From Micavibrio sp. UBA6147 (GTDB lineage Bacteria; Pseudomonadota; Alphaproteobacteria; Micavibrionales; UBA1664), in assembly GCA_002423185.1 (NCBI GenBank), contig DIUX01000004.1:1-64000 (forward strand): DNA of 64,000 nucleotides, written 5' to 3'. Position 1 is the first letter of the stretch. Every line of letters starts with the position of its first letter. Both the position numbers and the translations under genes were made by a program. The notes under the pieces were generated by a model that did no database searches, was not told the origin of the DNA, and saw nothing but the letters and a program-made list of their open reading frames with translations. This document shows, piece after piece, positions 7,646 through 16,558 of the stretch.

Positions 7646-9244
7646 ATGGTCGACAGTTTGTTCGGCTTTGCGTCGCCGTTCCAGATATTTGCGTATCAGG
7701 ACACGGCACAGCAAATCAGCGCACTTCAAAGAAACATCACAACCGGTCGCAGGGTAAACAGCCCGCTGGACGGGGTGAACAGCTTTATGGCGTCAACATC
7801 CTTGAACCAGCGCGCGGCGGATTTAAGCAGCCGCCTTGACGAGATCGGCAAAGGCTTCACCATCCTCAACAAGACCAAAGAAACATTATCCTCCTTGTCG
7901 TCTTTGTTGTCTGGCTTGCAAAACACCGTAGAAAGCGGAAAAAACGGATTTTTGAATGATCGGGTCGATTTTGGCGCGATTGTGTTGGCCGATAATCCGG
8001 TCGCCTATTTCCGCCTCAATGATGTTGGTGGCGCGAGCGCCGAAAACCTCGGGAGCATCGGTGCCGCCGTCAACGGTACATATTTCGGCGGCTATACGCA
8101 GGGGCAGGGCGGGCTCTATATCGGCCTTGATAACGCCTCAACCTTGTTCAACGGTGTCGACAGCGGCGTATCCATCCCCAATGACGCCGGCATTAATTCC
8201 GACCCCGCCGGTTATACCCAGCGCAGTATTGAACTGGTGTTCTCCGCCAACAGTGTTTCAGGGCGGCAAGTTTTGTATGAGGAGGGCGGAAGCTCAAATG
8301 CCCTCAGCCTCTATGTCGATAAGGGGAGTTTGCATGTAGAGCTGTATAATCTTGGCGATGACGGGCCGTTTAATATCTCAACCCCCGTTGTGGCGGGGCG
8401 GAGCTATCATGTCGCTTTGACGTTTGACACAACGCAGGGCGAATTCACCGCCTATATGAATGGCAAGGAAATGGGGGCGGCGGCGCTCAGTGCAACATTC
8501 CCAACCCATTCCGGTGGCATCGGGATCGGCTATAAGGCCGGCGGCACTTATTACCATGACGGGGCATCCGGCGGAACCGGTGATTATTTCAACGGCCGTA
8601 TTTCCGATGTTGCTATCTATAACACCGCCTTGAACGAAACAGAAATTCAAGGTCGCTATGACGCGACATTGCTCGGCGATGTTGCGGAGTTAGAGCGCGA
8701 TGTCCGGTCAAAACTTAACGCCATCGACCCCATCGTTAATGCGGCCTATACGCTGGGGACGAATTTGTTGAAGGGCAATTCTTTGGCGCTTAATCTTCAA
8801 GATGGTGCGGAGTCGTCGCTTTTTGCGCAAGGAACGGATGTGCGGCGCGACAATCTTGGCTTTTCAGACCTTGATTTTCGCAGCACGGGCGGGATTGATC
8901 GCGCCATTCGCGAAATCTCATCGGCGCTGGAAACCATTGAAACGGTTCAAGGGCAAACATTGAACAGGTTGGATTTACTGGGTATTCGTTCAGAATCCAT
9001 TCAAAGCGCCATCACCACGGCGCAGGAGGGGAGCGATGCCTTGGTCGCGGTAGATTTAGACGAAACCGAGGCACATCTCGCGGTGCTGGAGCTAAGACAG
9101 CTTTATCAAATCAGTACGCTTGGCTCGTCATCATCGTATAATTTGTTGCAATCGCTTCAGGCGCCATTGCTTTTCGGCTCTTCGGCGGAGTCTGTTCTCG
9201 ATGTGCTGTCGAATTTGTCGTATCTATCGGGCGAAGAAAGCTGA
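7646..9244 (+). CDS. Flagellin-like protein with inserted LamG domain
   Basis: 532 residues. Residues 1-105 resemble the flagellin/FlgL N-terminal coiled coil (QQISALQRNITTGRRVNSPL and LSSRLDEIGKGFTILNKTKE). Residues about 110-350 are a concanavalin-like LamG domain (NPVAYFRLNDVGG, LFNGVDSGVSIPN, YHVALTFDTTQGEFTAYMNG, NGRISDVAIYNTALNETEIQ). Residues about 350-532 return to flagellin-like C-terminal helices (ETEAHLAVLELRQLYQISTL). No signal peptide, as expected for export by the flagellar apparatus. A lectin-like fold displayed on a filament suggests surface binding to glycans. No other flagellar gene is nearby. ATG 7646 follows AAGGGG. Confidence 0.8.
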   Translation: MVDSLFGFASPFQIFAYQDTAQQISALQRNITTGRRVNSPLDGVNSFMASTSLNQRAADLSSRLDEIGKGFTILNKTKETLSSLSSLLSGLQNTVESGKNGFLNDRVDFGAIVLADNPVAYFRLNDVGGASAENLGSIGAAVNGTYFGGYTQGQGGLYIGLDNASTLFNGVDSGVSIPNDAGINSDPAGYTQRSIELVFSANSVSGRQVLYEEGGSSNALSLYVDKGSLHVELYNLGDDGPFNISTPVVAGRSYHVALTFDTTQGEFTAYMNGKEMGAAALSATFPTHSGGIGIGYKAGGTYYHDGASGGTGDYFNGRISDVAIYNTALNETEIQGRYDATLLGDVAELERDVRSKLNAIDPIVNAAYTLGTNLLKGNSLALNLQDGAESSLFAQGTDVRRDNLGFSDLDFRSTGGIDRAIREISSALETIETVQGQTLNRLDLLGIRSESIQSAITTAQEGSDALVAVDLDETEAHLAVLELRQLYQISTLGSSSSYNLLQSLQAPLLFGSSAESVLDVLSNLSYLSGEES

Positions 9245-9491
9245 CGGACGAAGAAAGCTGGCCTTAAATACACAAAATGACCAGTCTTTGAAAAAAGACA
9301 TGGTCATGATATGCGCATACCCAGCCAACCCCTTGATCCAATCTTGGATCAAATCATGGTCAACCCCCCGATATGCTTCCCCATGTTCATTTTACGGGAT
9401 TGCCCTTAAGAATTCATTAATTATTATTGTGAACACAGCGGATATACACAGGAAACGGCAATTTATGGCGCTAAAAGATGCGTCTTGAGGT

Positions 9492-9983
9492 TCAGGGCTT
9501 GTCCTTAATGCTGACGTCAAAGCTGTCTTCGTCTTCAATGAAGTCCGCAACGATATCCGCGCTTGCGGCTCCGTCCGGATCTTCGCCGCTCAGGATGCGT
9601 TTGACATGTTCAACGGTAATCAGGGTTGCGTCGCCTTTCATCCCTTTGATGGTGTTGAGCATACTGCGTATCGTGGCTTGAATGGAGGGTGGGGTTTTTT
9701 CGTATTGTTTGATGAGTGTTTCGCTCTTGATATGGATGCATACAGACGGCTCCAGCGCGGTCGCGGTAAAAAGGCGGCGTGATTTATTCATCCAGTCGAT
9801 CTCGCCAAGTAATTGACCGGCGCTGATGATCCGCACCGTGTGTTCGGCATTTTTGCTGGTGGTCAGGCGCACAAGGCCTTTGCTGAGCAAAAAGGCTGTT
9901 TCGCCTATGCTGTCCTCCTTGAAAATAACGTCGCCGGCTTTATAGCGGGTTTCGTTATTAATGTCTTTGTCTTCCAGCAACAT
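9492..9983 (-). CDS. Cyclic-nucleotide-binding domain protein (Crp-like, no HTH)
   Basis: About 163 residues. The first 115 form a cNMP-binding beta-roll (YKAGDVIFKEDSIGETAFLL, GLVRLTTSKNAEHTVRIISA, GQLLGEIDWMNKSRRLFTAT). The arginine-bearing phosphate cassette of true cAMP binders is not evident. No DNA-binding winged helix follows; the C-terminus is a short acidic tail (FIEDEDSFDVSIKDKP). It may act by protein contacts. The start is uncertain: ATG 9983 lacks a good ribosome site, and an upstream TTG at 10,052 would add 23 residues. Confidence 0.75.
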   Translation of the reverse strand: MLLEDKDINNETRYKAGDVIFKEDSIGETAFLLSKGLVRLTTSKNAEHTVRIISAGQLLGEIDWMNKSRRLFTATALEPSVCIHIKSETLIKQYEKTPPSIQATIRSMLNTIKGMKGDATLITVEHVKRILSGEDPDGAASADIVADFIEDEDSFDVSIKDKP

Positions 9984-10104
9984 GACGTTCTTGCGCTTTT
10001 TAAAGTAAAAAAATATCTCCTTCCAGTATACGCGAGGTGTAAACAGTGACAAAGATAAAAAAGGCTGCTAACGTGCCGCCGATATTACGAAAACAGGATG
10101 CACG

Positions 10105-10779
10105 ATGTCTGATAAAGCCATCAAATATGCCGATATGTCGGGCGGTATCTTTGCCGATATTCCCGCCTTCGCCTCCGCAACCGTCAAGGATGCGCGGGAT
10201 TTTCCGGCGCGCACCGAAGAACCGGTCGCCTTCATCATGTCCGGCATACCGGGGGCGGGGAAGAGCAGCTTTTTAAAAAGCGCCGCACAAAAAGGCCTCT
10301 TGCCGTTCGATGCCTATTGTCTTGATCCCGATGCCACAATGAAATCAATGCCGCAATACCGCGCCGATTATGCGGCGTTGGGCGCTGATAAGGCCTATGA
10401 GCTGTGGGAGCTTCCGGCGCGCAAGGCCGCCTATGACGGGTTTGAGGCGGCCATAGCATCCCGCCGCCATGTGGTGATTGACATGGCCTGTGCGCGGGCT
10501 GAGAACCTCGATATGGTCACGCGCTTGGCGCAGGCGGGCTATTACACGCGCATGGTTCGGATTGATTGCGATGTCGACACCGCCTATGCGCGTGCCGTAA
10601 AGCGCGACCGCCCGATGCCGAAGGCGCGGATTGTGGAGCGTGCCGCGGGCATTGCAGCGCTGGAGGCAGATTTTCGTGCCCTCGTTGATGAATATCATAT
10701 TCTGGACAACGCCGATTCCGCCCGTCCATACCGCCTTGTTGCATCGCATATGCGCAAGGTTGATCCTTTGTCCGCCTAG
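10105..10779 (+). CDS. Zeta-toxin-like P-loop kinase
   Basis: 224 residues with the zeta toxin/ATPase fold: Walker A GIPGAGKSSF (about residue 48), CLDPDATMKSMP after it where zeta proteins bind their substrate, HVVIDMAC as Walker B-like strand, and TAYARAVKRDRPMPKARIVE as the lid-type region. Zeta toxins phosphorylate UDP-N-acetylglucosamine; chromosomal relatives include housekeeping kinases. No epsilon-type antitoxin gene is next to it, so it could be a solitary kinase rather than a toxin. Confidence 0.75.
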   Translation: MSDKAIKYADMSGGIFADIPAFASATVKDARDFPARTEEPVAFIMSGIPGAGKSSFLKSAAQKGLLPFDAYCLDPDATMKSMPQYRADYAALGADKAYELWELPARKAAYDGFEAAIASRRHVVIDMACARAENLDMVTRLAQAGYYTRMVRIDCDVDTAYARAVKRDRPMPKARIVERAAGIAALEADFRALVDEYHILDNADSARPYRLVASHMRKVDPLSA

Positions 10780-10867
10780 CGCGGCAAAAATACTGTACAT
10801 TATTTCCATATTGTGATAATCATCGCATGTATTTGGCTTTCTCAACAGGCTGGAGAGATAACAACCC

Positions 10868-11797
10868 ATGGCGGATAAACATCAAGATCAGCAAAGCAGT
10901 AAAGGCCTGAAAGGCTTTTTTGCTCGTAATTTTGGTCCCGACGAAGAAGGGCACGGTTTTATTCCCCGCGCGGCGGGCGAGAGTTTTATCTCTGCTTTGA
11001 CCTTCCGAACGAAGATCGGCAACCGTACGCCTTTGCCGCTTGTTTTGTTTTTGGTGCCTGCGGTGGGTGGGGCGGTGATGATGGCGCCGGATCAGGACGC
11101 GATCAAAGCGTCTATCCAGCAAGCCGTCCAAAATGACGCAGCCTTCGCCGAAGTCGCCCAGCAAGCCGGTGGAGTGCTTGCCGCGCGGGAAGGGACTAAT
11201 CGGCATTTTTATGTCGCCGTCAAAATCGGCGATGAATACCGTGTCTACAGCGGCAGGCAAGACGACCCGAACGACGCGACGGATCACGGCACGATCTTGC
11301 GTTATGTTGATGATCCTATTCAAGCCTTGAGCCTTGCGGCGCATCTTTCTCAACAATTCACAGAGTTTGCAGAAGATATCACGCGTGATCCGCTCGCGGC
11401 TACGGTGTCGTCTGCCAATGCCCCGCGTGCGCTCACCCTTGACGGCGTTTCCATGCTTCACCGCGATCAAACCGGCGCTTTGGTGCGTCAGGCGGATAAT
11501 GTTTCGGTGATGCGCTTAAGCGGTGATTTGTCGGCGGAGGCGTCCGCCATGGCTAATCAATGGGGCGCGGTTGCAACCGCCATTCAAGATGGCGGCTATC
11601 CCTACGTCACTGCTACGGGGCAACAAGTCGTGGCCTATCCGAATGCCACTGAATTGGACTCTATGGTGAAAGAGGGCTATATCGCCAATATCGGTGCTGT
11701 TTTCGGGATATGGCTCGGTTTGTCCGTTGTTGCGGGTGCAACGGTCGCCTCCCGCCAATCCAGACGCCGTTTCGATAGATCGAATAGGCCGCGCTAA
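10868..11797 (+). CDS. Hypothetical membrane protein, 309 aa
   Basis: Not recognised. A hydrophobic segment near residues 57-75 (PLPLVLFLVPAVGGAVMM) and another near 280-297 (IANIGAVFGIWLGLSVVAGA) bracket a 200-residue soluble part that probably faces the periplasm, with the Arg-rich end SRQSRRRFDRSNRPR inside. GGAGAG precedes ATG 10,868. It converges with the pilin-like gene at 11,824. Confidence 0.7.
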   Translation: MADKHQDQQSSKGLKGFFARNFGPDEEGHGFIPRAAGESFISALTFRTKIGNRTPLPLVLFLVPAVGGAVMMAPDQDAIKASIQQAVQNDAAFAEVAQQAGGVLAAREGTNRHFYVAVKIGDEYRVYSGRQDDPNDATDHGTILRYVDDPIQALSLAAHLSQQFTEFAEDITRDPLAATVSSANAPRALTLDGVSMLHRDQTGALVRQADNVSVMRLSGDLSAEASAMANQWGAVATAIQDGGYPYVTATGQQVVAYPNATELDSMVKEGYIANIGAVFGIWLGLSVVAGATVASRQSRRRFDRSNRPR

Positions 11798-11823
11798 GCT
11801 AATTTCTGCTTTTTGCTATCGAT

Positions 11824-12525
11824 TTATCGCGTCATCACAACATGGAAAACCTGATAACCCGCACTGTTATGTTGGAAACATCCGGTGTTTCGTCCGATTA
11901 ACGCCGCGTTTTGGTCGCCGATCAAACCGCCTCCGGATGGGAGGGACGTCATCGTGCCGGAATAATCATGAATCGTCCCGCCATATGTTTCGATTGTGTC
12001 GAGGTCAATCGTCACTTTGGCGAGCTTGTTTACCGCTTCGCACAGCGCCAAATTCACTCCGCTATACACAATCATGACGTCGTCGAGGGAGGATCCCACA
12101 GTATCCACGGGAACAATCCTGAACATGGCTGTGGTCGGATTACCGCTGTCGCGGTATTCGCCGGACACGACAAAGGGCGCGACGCTGCCGCCCTTGTCTG
12201 AAAATATACGGCAATGACTGCCTGTGCAGCTCGCATTGGCTGTCGCAGACGTGCCAGAAGAACTGAAATCAATCCCCCATTCCGGCACACGGTCAATGAC
12301 TCGCATCCGCGTAATCGCTTGTTCAACGCTGGCGGCATGTTGAAGGATTTGCGAGGCATAGAGTTTCGCAGTGTCCTTGGACACGCCGTCACCGCTGGAT
12401 CGTGATGATTGCGTCACGGCATAGGACAGCGCCGCAAACAACGCCACGGCAATTAAAATCAGGAATAAAACATTTCCGTTTTCGGTTTTGTTTTGTCTAT
12501 CGTTTTGGGCGTTTTGTTCACTCAT
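11824..12525 (-). CDS. Pilin-like secreted protein, paralogue 2
   Basis: 233 residues, related over its whole length to the plus-strand protein at 6854-7558: same head (ENGNVLFLILIAVALFAALS then YAVTQSSRSS), same paired cysteines (ASCTGSHCRIFSDKGG), similar end (GTMTSLPSGGGLIGD and a Cys before QHNSAGYQVFHVVMTR). The start MSEQNAQ is preferred over an ATG seven codons upstream because it matches the paralogue's length. Likely a surface or pseudopilin-type protein with an N-terminal membrane anchor. Confidence 0.7.
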   Translation of the reverse strand: MSEQNAQNDRQNKTENGNVLFLILIAVALFAALSYAVTQSSRSSGDGVSKDTAKLYASQILQHAASVEQAITRMRVIDRVPEWGIDFSSSGTSATANASCTGSHCRIFSDKGGSVAPFVVSGEYRDSGNPTTAMFRIVPVDTVGSSLDDVMIVYSGVNLALCEAVNKLAKVTIDLDTIETYGGTIHDYSGTMTSLPSGGGLIGDQNAALIGRNTGCFQHNSAGYQVFHVVMTR

Positions 12526-12743
12526 CGGGCAACCTATTGCCTTCACGCTCTTTTCTATTGTTTTTCAATATGTTTTGGGTGTACCAGTATTAATAATAGG
12601 GATGTTTACTTGTGAAAAGGTTAATCGGTGCCGATCGTTGCGAAGATCGGCGGGGCTAAGGCCATTGACGCGCCTTAAGATTATGGTATTCTGCATCGCA
12701 ATATATTTGTTCGTACTTAACTCACAGAAGGGGATTGTTCATT

Positions 12744-13349
12744 ATGCCGCTCAGCCAGATCGGATCGGGCCCAAATTTGCCTCATGAAGTCTACGCCATC
12801 ATTGAAAACCCGATGGGCGGCGACCCTGTAAAATACGAACTGGACAAAGAAACAGGCGTCATTTTCGTGGACCGCTTTTTGCACACTGCGATGCAATACC
12901 CGGGCAATTACGGCTTTATTCCCAAGACCTTGTCCGGAGATGGCGACCCGGTGGACGTTCTTGTCATCGGTCAAACTCCCGTCATGCCGGGGTGTGTGAT
13001 GGCGGTGCGTCCGATTGGTGTGTTGATGATGGAGGACGAGGCCGGCATGGACGAAAAAATCATCGCCGTTCCGGCGGATAAACTCCACCCCTATCATGCG
13101 GATGTGCGCTCTATTCATGATTTGCGCCCGATTTTGAGAGAGAAAATCGAGCATTTCTTTTCCCATTACAAAGACCTTGAAAAAGGCAAATGGTCAAAAG
13201 TTGCCCGTTGGGGCGATGTTGAGGAAGCCAAGCGCATGATTATGGACGGCAAGGCGCGCGCCGACAAAGCCGACAAAGCCAACAAAAAATCCCAACCCGC
13301 CGCGCCGACAGGCAAAACCAAAAAATCCACCCCCCGCAAGCCAAAATAA
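12744..13349 (+). CDS. ppa: Inorganic pyrophosphatase
   Basis: 201-residue soluble family I pyrophosphatase, hydrolysing PPi to phosphate and pulling biosynthetic reactions forward. The family signature is intact (GDGDPVDVLV, about residues 64-73), as are YPGNYGFIPKTL and the Lys-rich DLEKGKWSKV region. Compared with the usual ~175 residues it has an extra C-terminal tail rich in Lys, Ala and Pro (ADKADKANKKSQPAAPTGK onward). ATG 12,744 follows AAGGGG; the frame opens at a TTG nine bases earlier. Confidence 0.95.
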   Translation: MPLSQIGSGPNLPHEVYAIIENPMGGDPVKYELDKETGVIFVDRFLHTAMQYPGNYGFIPKTLSGDGDPVDVLVIGQTPVMPGCVMAVRPIGVLMMEDEAGMDEKIIAVPADKLHPYHADVRSIHDLRPILREKIEHFFSHYKDLEKGKWSKVARWGDVEEAKRMIMDGKARADKADKANKKSQPAAPTGKTKKSTPRKPK

Positions 13350-13671
13350 ACAGGAGCGAGGGCAGGGGTACGCACTGACGACAGCCCAATGGATGGCTGG
13401 CGTATATTAGCTGCAGTTTCATAACTAATGGTTTCTTTGCGATTTCTATTTGTCGCTTGCTTGCCGTTTAACTTCGTTTTCATGGCTGTTTAGCTTCAGC
13501 TTCATTGCTACATCTCTTGTGTTTCAATGCGACATAAACGCCCCATAAACGCCTTTGAAAAAAAAGAAAAATAGACTTGCTTTTTAAGGATGTATTGTAT
13601 AGTTATACATCTCACAATCGATTTATCTTTTCCATATCTTCGATAAGAAAAGACCCAATAAATCGCCATAT
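13350..13671 (+). other. Upstream region of tRNA-fMet, no gene
   Basis: No protein gene is credible in these 320 bases. A near-palindrome TGTATAGTTATACA lies at 13,596-13,609, about 65 bases before the tRNA, with TTGCTT at 13,577-13,582; together they could form the tRNA promoter. Confidence 0.35.
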
Positions 13672-14030
<359 letters not shown>

Positions 14031-14543
14031 TTAGGGCTTTTTCTTGCTGGACGTGCATGGGGGCTTAAATTCGATCCACTGCAATCTGGGCTTTATTCTG
14101 GTCGGCGCCCTAGACCATCCGTCAAACTGATAGTCGTGCTTTAGTCTTTGCTGCAAGGCATTCAAGCCAAGCAGAACCCTATCTGTTTGCTCTCGGCACT
14201 CTTTCAAAGGATACACTCTCTCGCCATGCGCCATTTTATTTCTCATAGTTACTGCTTTATCAATGTGCTGCCAGTGTGTTCCGATGATCTCAGGTAATGT
14301 ACGGTGTTCTCTATCGAAGCAAGGCCATACATCCTTTATATCTTTAAAGCCTTTTTTATGAAACAATAAATCCGAATGTTTAGATGTAAATCCGCGAGAT
14401 ACAGCCATAAAACGAAGAGTTCTTCTTATAGTTTTCTCTGTAGTAAATACTGCTGTTATCAGCGCCTCTGCATGGTGCCCATTAGAGGATAGCTTTTTAA
14501 TTCGACGTACGGCCTCATCATAACCTAATGTAACGGGATACAT
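14031..14543 (-). CDS. HEPN-type protein (possible RNase)
   Basis: 170-residue helical protein, not assigned to a named family. It holds TMRNKMAHGERVY (about residue 98), which fits the R-x4-H signature of HEPN RNases. Helices before it (AVRRIKKLSSNGHHAEALIT and TTEKTIRRTLRFMAVSRG) fit the HEPN bundle. The C-terminus is basic (TRIKPRLQW, SSKKKP). Together with the next gene, also HEPN-like, it may be a defence or toxin element carried in the island's left arm. Transcribed toward attL. Confidence 0.6.
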   Translation of the reverse strand: MYPVTLGYDEAVRRIKKLSSNGHHAEALITAVFTTEKTIRRTLRFMAVSRGFTSKHSDLLFHKKGFKDIKDVWPCFDREHRTLPEIIGTHWQHIDKAVTMRNKMAHGERVYPLKECREQTDRVLLGLNALQQRLKHDYQFDGWSRAPTRIKPRLQWIEFKPPCTSSKKKP

Positions 14544-14604
14544 AAATTTATTACCTCAATTTTTAATCTCAGATTGAAAGATGTAGCGGGACAGGGCTCT
14601 TCTT

Positions 14605-15321
14605 CTAATTCGCCCTTTTCTTTTTAGGTTTAGCCTGACTTAAATGGTTTTCTATTATGGGCTCTATATAAATGGTGTGTAGTAGTTTTTCTATGACATC
14701 CAATACATACCTAACGGCCTCTTTGCTGGGGTTATAACTGCGGTGCATAGCGGCACTTCCTGCGTCATAGATAGCCTGATTAATAAAAATAATTTGTTTG
14801 CCGCTTATAAATTCTTTGTTTTTCAACTCTGTTAGTTTTTCTTCAAAGCTGCGCTTGTCTCCCGATCCATTTTCAATGGCAACGGTTTCCAGTAATGCCC
14901 GCGCAGTTAATAATGCTGCTAAATGATGTTCAGCTTGAATGAGTTCATATATCTGTGCATAAGAGGTCAAGATAAAATGCCCTTGCAAGTCTTCTAGACT
15001 TGCAAACATTTCAAACCACTCTGGCTTCGGACGAGAGCCTATAGTTCGAGGCGGGAAAAACTCTTTTTTGTAAGGATCGCTATCCCACGGGTCGCACCAT
15101 TCAGAGAAATACTCCCTTGATCGCAGACACACAGTTTTGCATCCTTGGCATTCAAGTAGTTGCCAATCATGGAAGCCGTCTATTGTGGTAAATGTTCTGC
15201 CATAATCATCTTTGACTTCTTCGACAAATTCTTGATTTCTGTGGCCGTGAACAAGCAAATGCTCTGTGCTGCGTCCACAAGAGTTGCAATGAATCCATTC
15301 ATTTTTATTTTCAGCGCTCAT
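14605..15321 (-). CDS. DUF4145-type HEPN protein with zinc ribbon
   Basis: 238 residues. The N-terminal part has two Cys pairs (CNSCGRSTEH and CQGCKTVC), a zinc-ribbon pattern; residues about 110-220 are the DUF4145 helical domain (AEHHLAALLTARALLETVAI and YDAGSAAMHRSYNPSKEAV, RYVLDVIEKLLHTIY), a HEPN-superfamily family often found beside restriction-modification and toxin genes. ATG 15,321 is preferred over TTG 15,333 in the same frame. It begins 12 bases after the acetyltransferase stop, so it is probably the third gene of that operon. Confidence 0.75.
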   Translation of the reverse strand: MSAENKNEWIHCNSCGRSTEHLLVHGHRNQEFVEEVKDDYGRTFTTIDGFHDWQLLECQGCKTVCLRSREYFSEWCDPWDSDPYKKEFFPPRTIGSRPKPEWFEMFASLEDLQGHFILTSYAQIYELIQAEHHLAALLTARALLETVAIENGSGDKRSFEEKLTELKNKEFISGKQIIFINQAIYDAGSAAMHRSYNPSKEAVRYVLDVIEKLLHTIYIEPIIENHLSQAKPKKKRAN

Positions 15322-15333
15322 GGTGCAATACAA

Positions 15334-15837
15334 TCATTTCAAAGCCTCGCGTACGCTGGACAAAGGTAAGCATAGCGTCATGGCTTGAATTGGCGATTCT
15401 AAGAAGCCGCGTGATAAATAAAATCTTTTTGCTTCGTCGGAAAGCGCGTGCACAAGTAAAGCCGCTACGCCAGCAATTTCACCGGCCTTTAGGCTACGAA
15501 AAACAGCATCTTGCAAAAGCGCTTTGCCTAATCCTTGATTTTGATATGCCTTATCAATCGCCAATCGTCCCATAATCATAACAGGGATCGGATTGGGCAT
15601 ATTGCGACCGAGCTTCTTGGGAGCTTCTTGTATTGCCACTGCGCCTGTCGATAGGCAATAGTAGCCAACCACGCGCTTGCCTTCGCATACTACATATGTT
15701 CTGGAAGCCGATGCTTTCTCATTTTTGAGCGCACGCTTTTGCAGCCACTCATCCAGTGAGGTGACACCAGAATTGAAAGATGCAAGATCATGGTCAGCCT
15801 CAATCGGAGCTGGAGCGGTTAGAGATTGAAGGCTCAT
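15334..15837 (-). CDS. GNAT acetyltransferase toxin (TacT-like)
   Basis: 167 residues. GNAT fold with the acetyl-CoA loop AIDKAYQNQGLGKALLQDAV (about residues 95-114) and the ending AKRFYLSRGFLESP, as in TacT/AtaT toxins, which acetylate charged aminoacyl-tRNAs and stop translation. The start overlaps the last base of the DUF1778 gene stop (TAATG), the usual layout of these toxin-antitoxin pairs. On a mobile island it would serve plasmid-like stabilisation or phage defence. Confidence 0.88.
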   Translation of the reverse strand: MSLQSLTAPAPIEADHDLASFNSGVTSLDEWLQKRALKNEKASASRTYVVCEGKRVVGYYCLSTGAVAIQEAPKKLGRNMPNPIPVMIMGRLAIDKAYQNQGLGKALLQDAVFRSLKAGEIAGVAALLVHALSDEAKRFYLSRGFLESPIQAMTLCLPLSSVREALK

Positions 15838-16118
15838 TATTTATCCCAGGGCGATTTCTCATTTAAAAGGCGACGCAGCCGATCATTCGGTTCTGACGGT
15901 GCATCCAGCATAGCCTGAAATTTAGCAAAAGCATCTGCTTTAAGCGCAAAGAAAGTTTGATCAAGCAATACGTCTTCTGCCTTATTGCACGCAGCTTCCA
16001 ACATAAAGTCAGAGCGGCTACGACCCTGGCTCTCTGCTGCCTGATCTATTAAATCTCGCTGCTTAGCTTTGGCTCTAATGTTAATAGAAACCGCTTCGGT
16101 TGTTTGTGCGTGTGACAT
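15837..16118 (-). CDS. DUF1778 antitoxin (TacA-like)
   Basis: 93-residue ribbon-helix-helix antitoxin: VSINIRAKAKQRDLIDQAAE then SQGRSRSDFMLEAACNKAED is the typical DUF1778 RHH, and the C-terminal region (TFFALKADAFAKFQAMLDAP) is the toxin-neutralising part. ATG 16,118 has GGAG eight bases before and begins the homology; the frame is open 18 codons further upstream. It should repress its own promoter in the region 16,119-16,300. Confidence 0.88.
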   Translation of the reverse strand: MSHAQTTEAVSINIRAKAKQRDLIDQAAESQGRSRSDFMLEAACNKAEDVLLDQTFFALKADAFAKFQAMLDAPSEPNDRLRRLLNEKSPWDK

Positions 16119-16172
16119 GATGAAATCTCCTTCTACATACCCAGTATACATTATTGTATAGAAAAACTCCAT

Positions 16173-16558
16173 ACAATTAAATTAGTTTGTTATGGCCTGC
16201 CCAAGCACATCTAATTAGGAGTTTACGACAATTTGTAGGTCAATGTTTGAGGTCGGAATTCTTCTGACTGGGCAGTAGATACAGAAAAATTGCTGGGGGC
16301 GGTACCGCCCCCAGGGAGTGATTTGATTCCATATCACATGGCCGGAGGGTGGTTTGTTTTTATTGATCACATTCACGGAGCGGAGGTGGAATGAGCTCAA
16401 AATTTTGAGCAATTGCCCCGTGAGTGTCCCATTGCAAAGCGTGAAAAATTTATCATGTTGTTATATATAATAAAAAATAATACATACATCAGTATTGTAA
16501 TCTGTTGTAATCTGTTGTATCGTGTTGCGATCAATCAAAATGGTAGAGGGATAGAGCT
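16173..16558. promoter_or_regulatory. Divergent control region with 22-bp perfect palindrome
   Basis: Gap between the divergent toxin-antitoxin and integrase genes; no gene seen. At 16,293-16,314 there is a perfect 22-base palindrome (half-site CTGGGGGCGGT, then its reverse complement), with no T run after it, so an operator is more likely than a terminator. An AGTGTCCC octamer, matching the integrase-type repeats, lies at 16,433-16,440. Confidence 0.5.
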
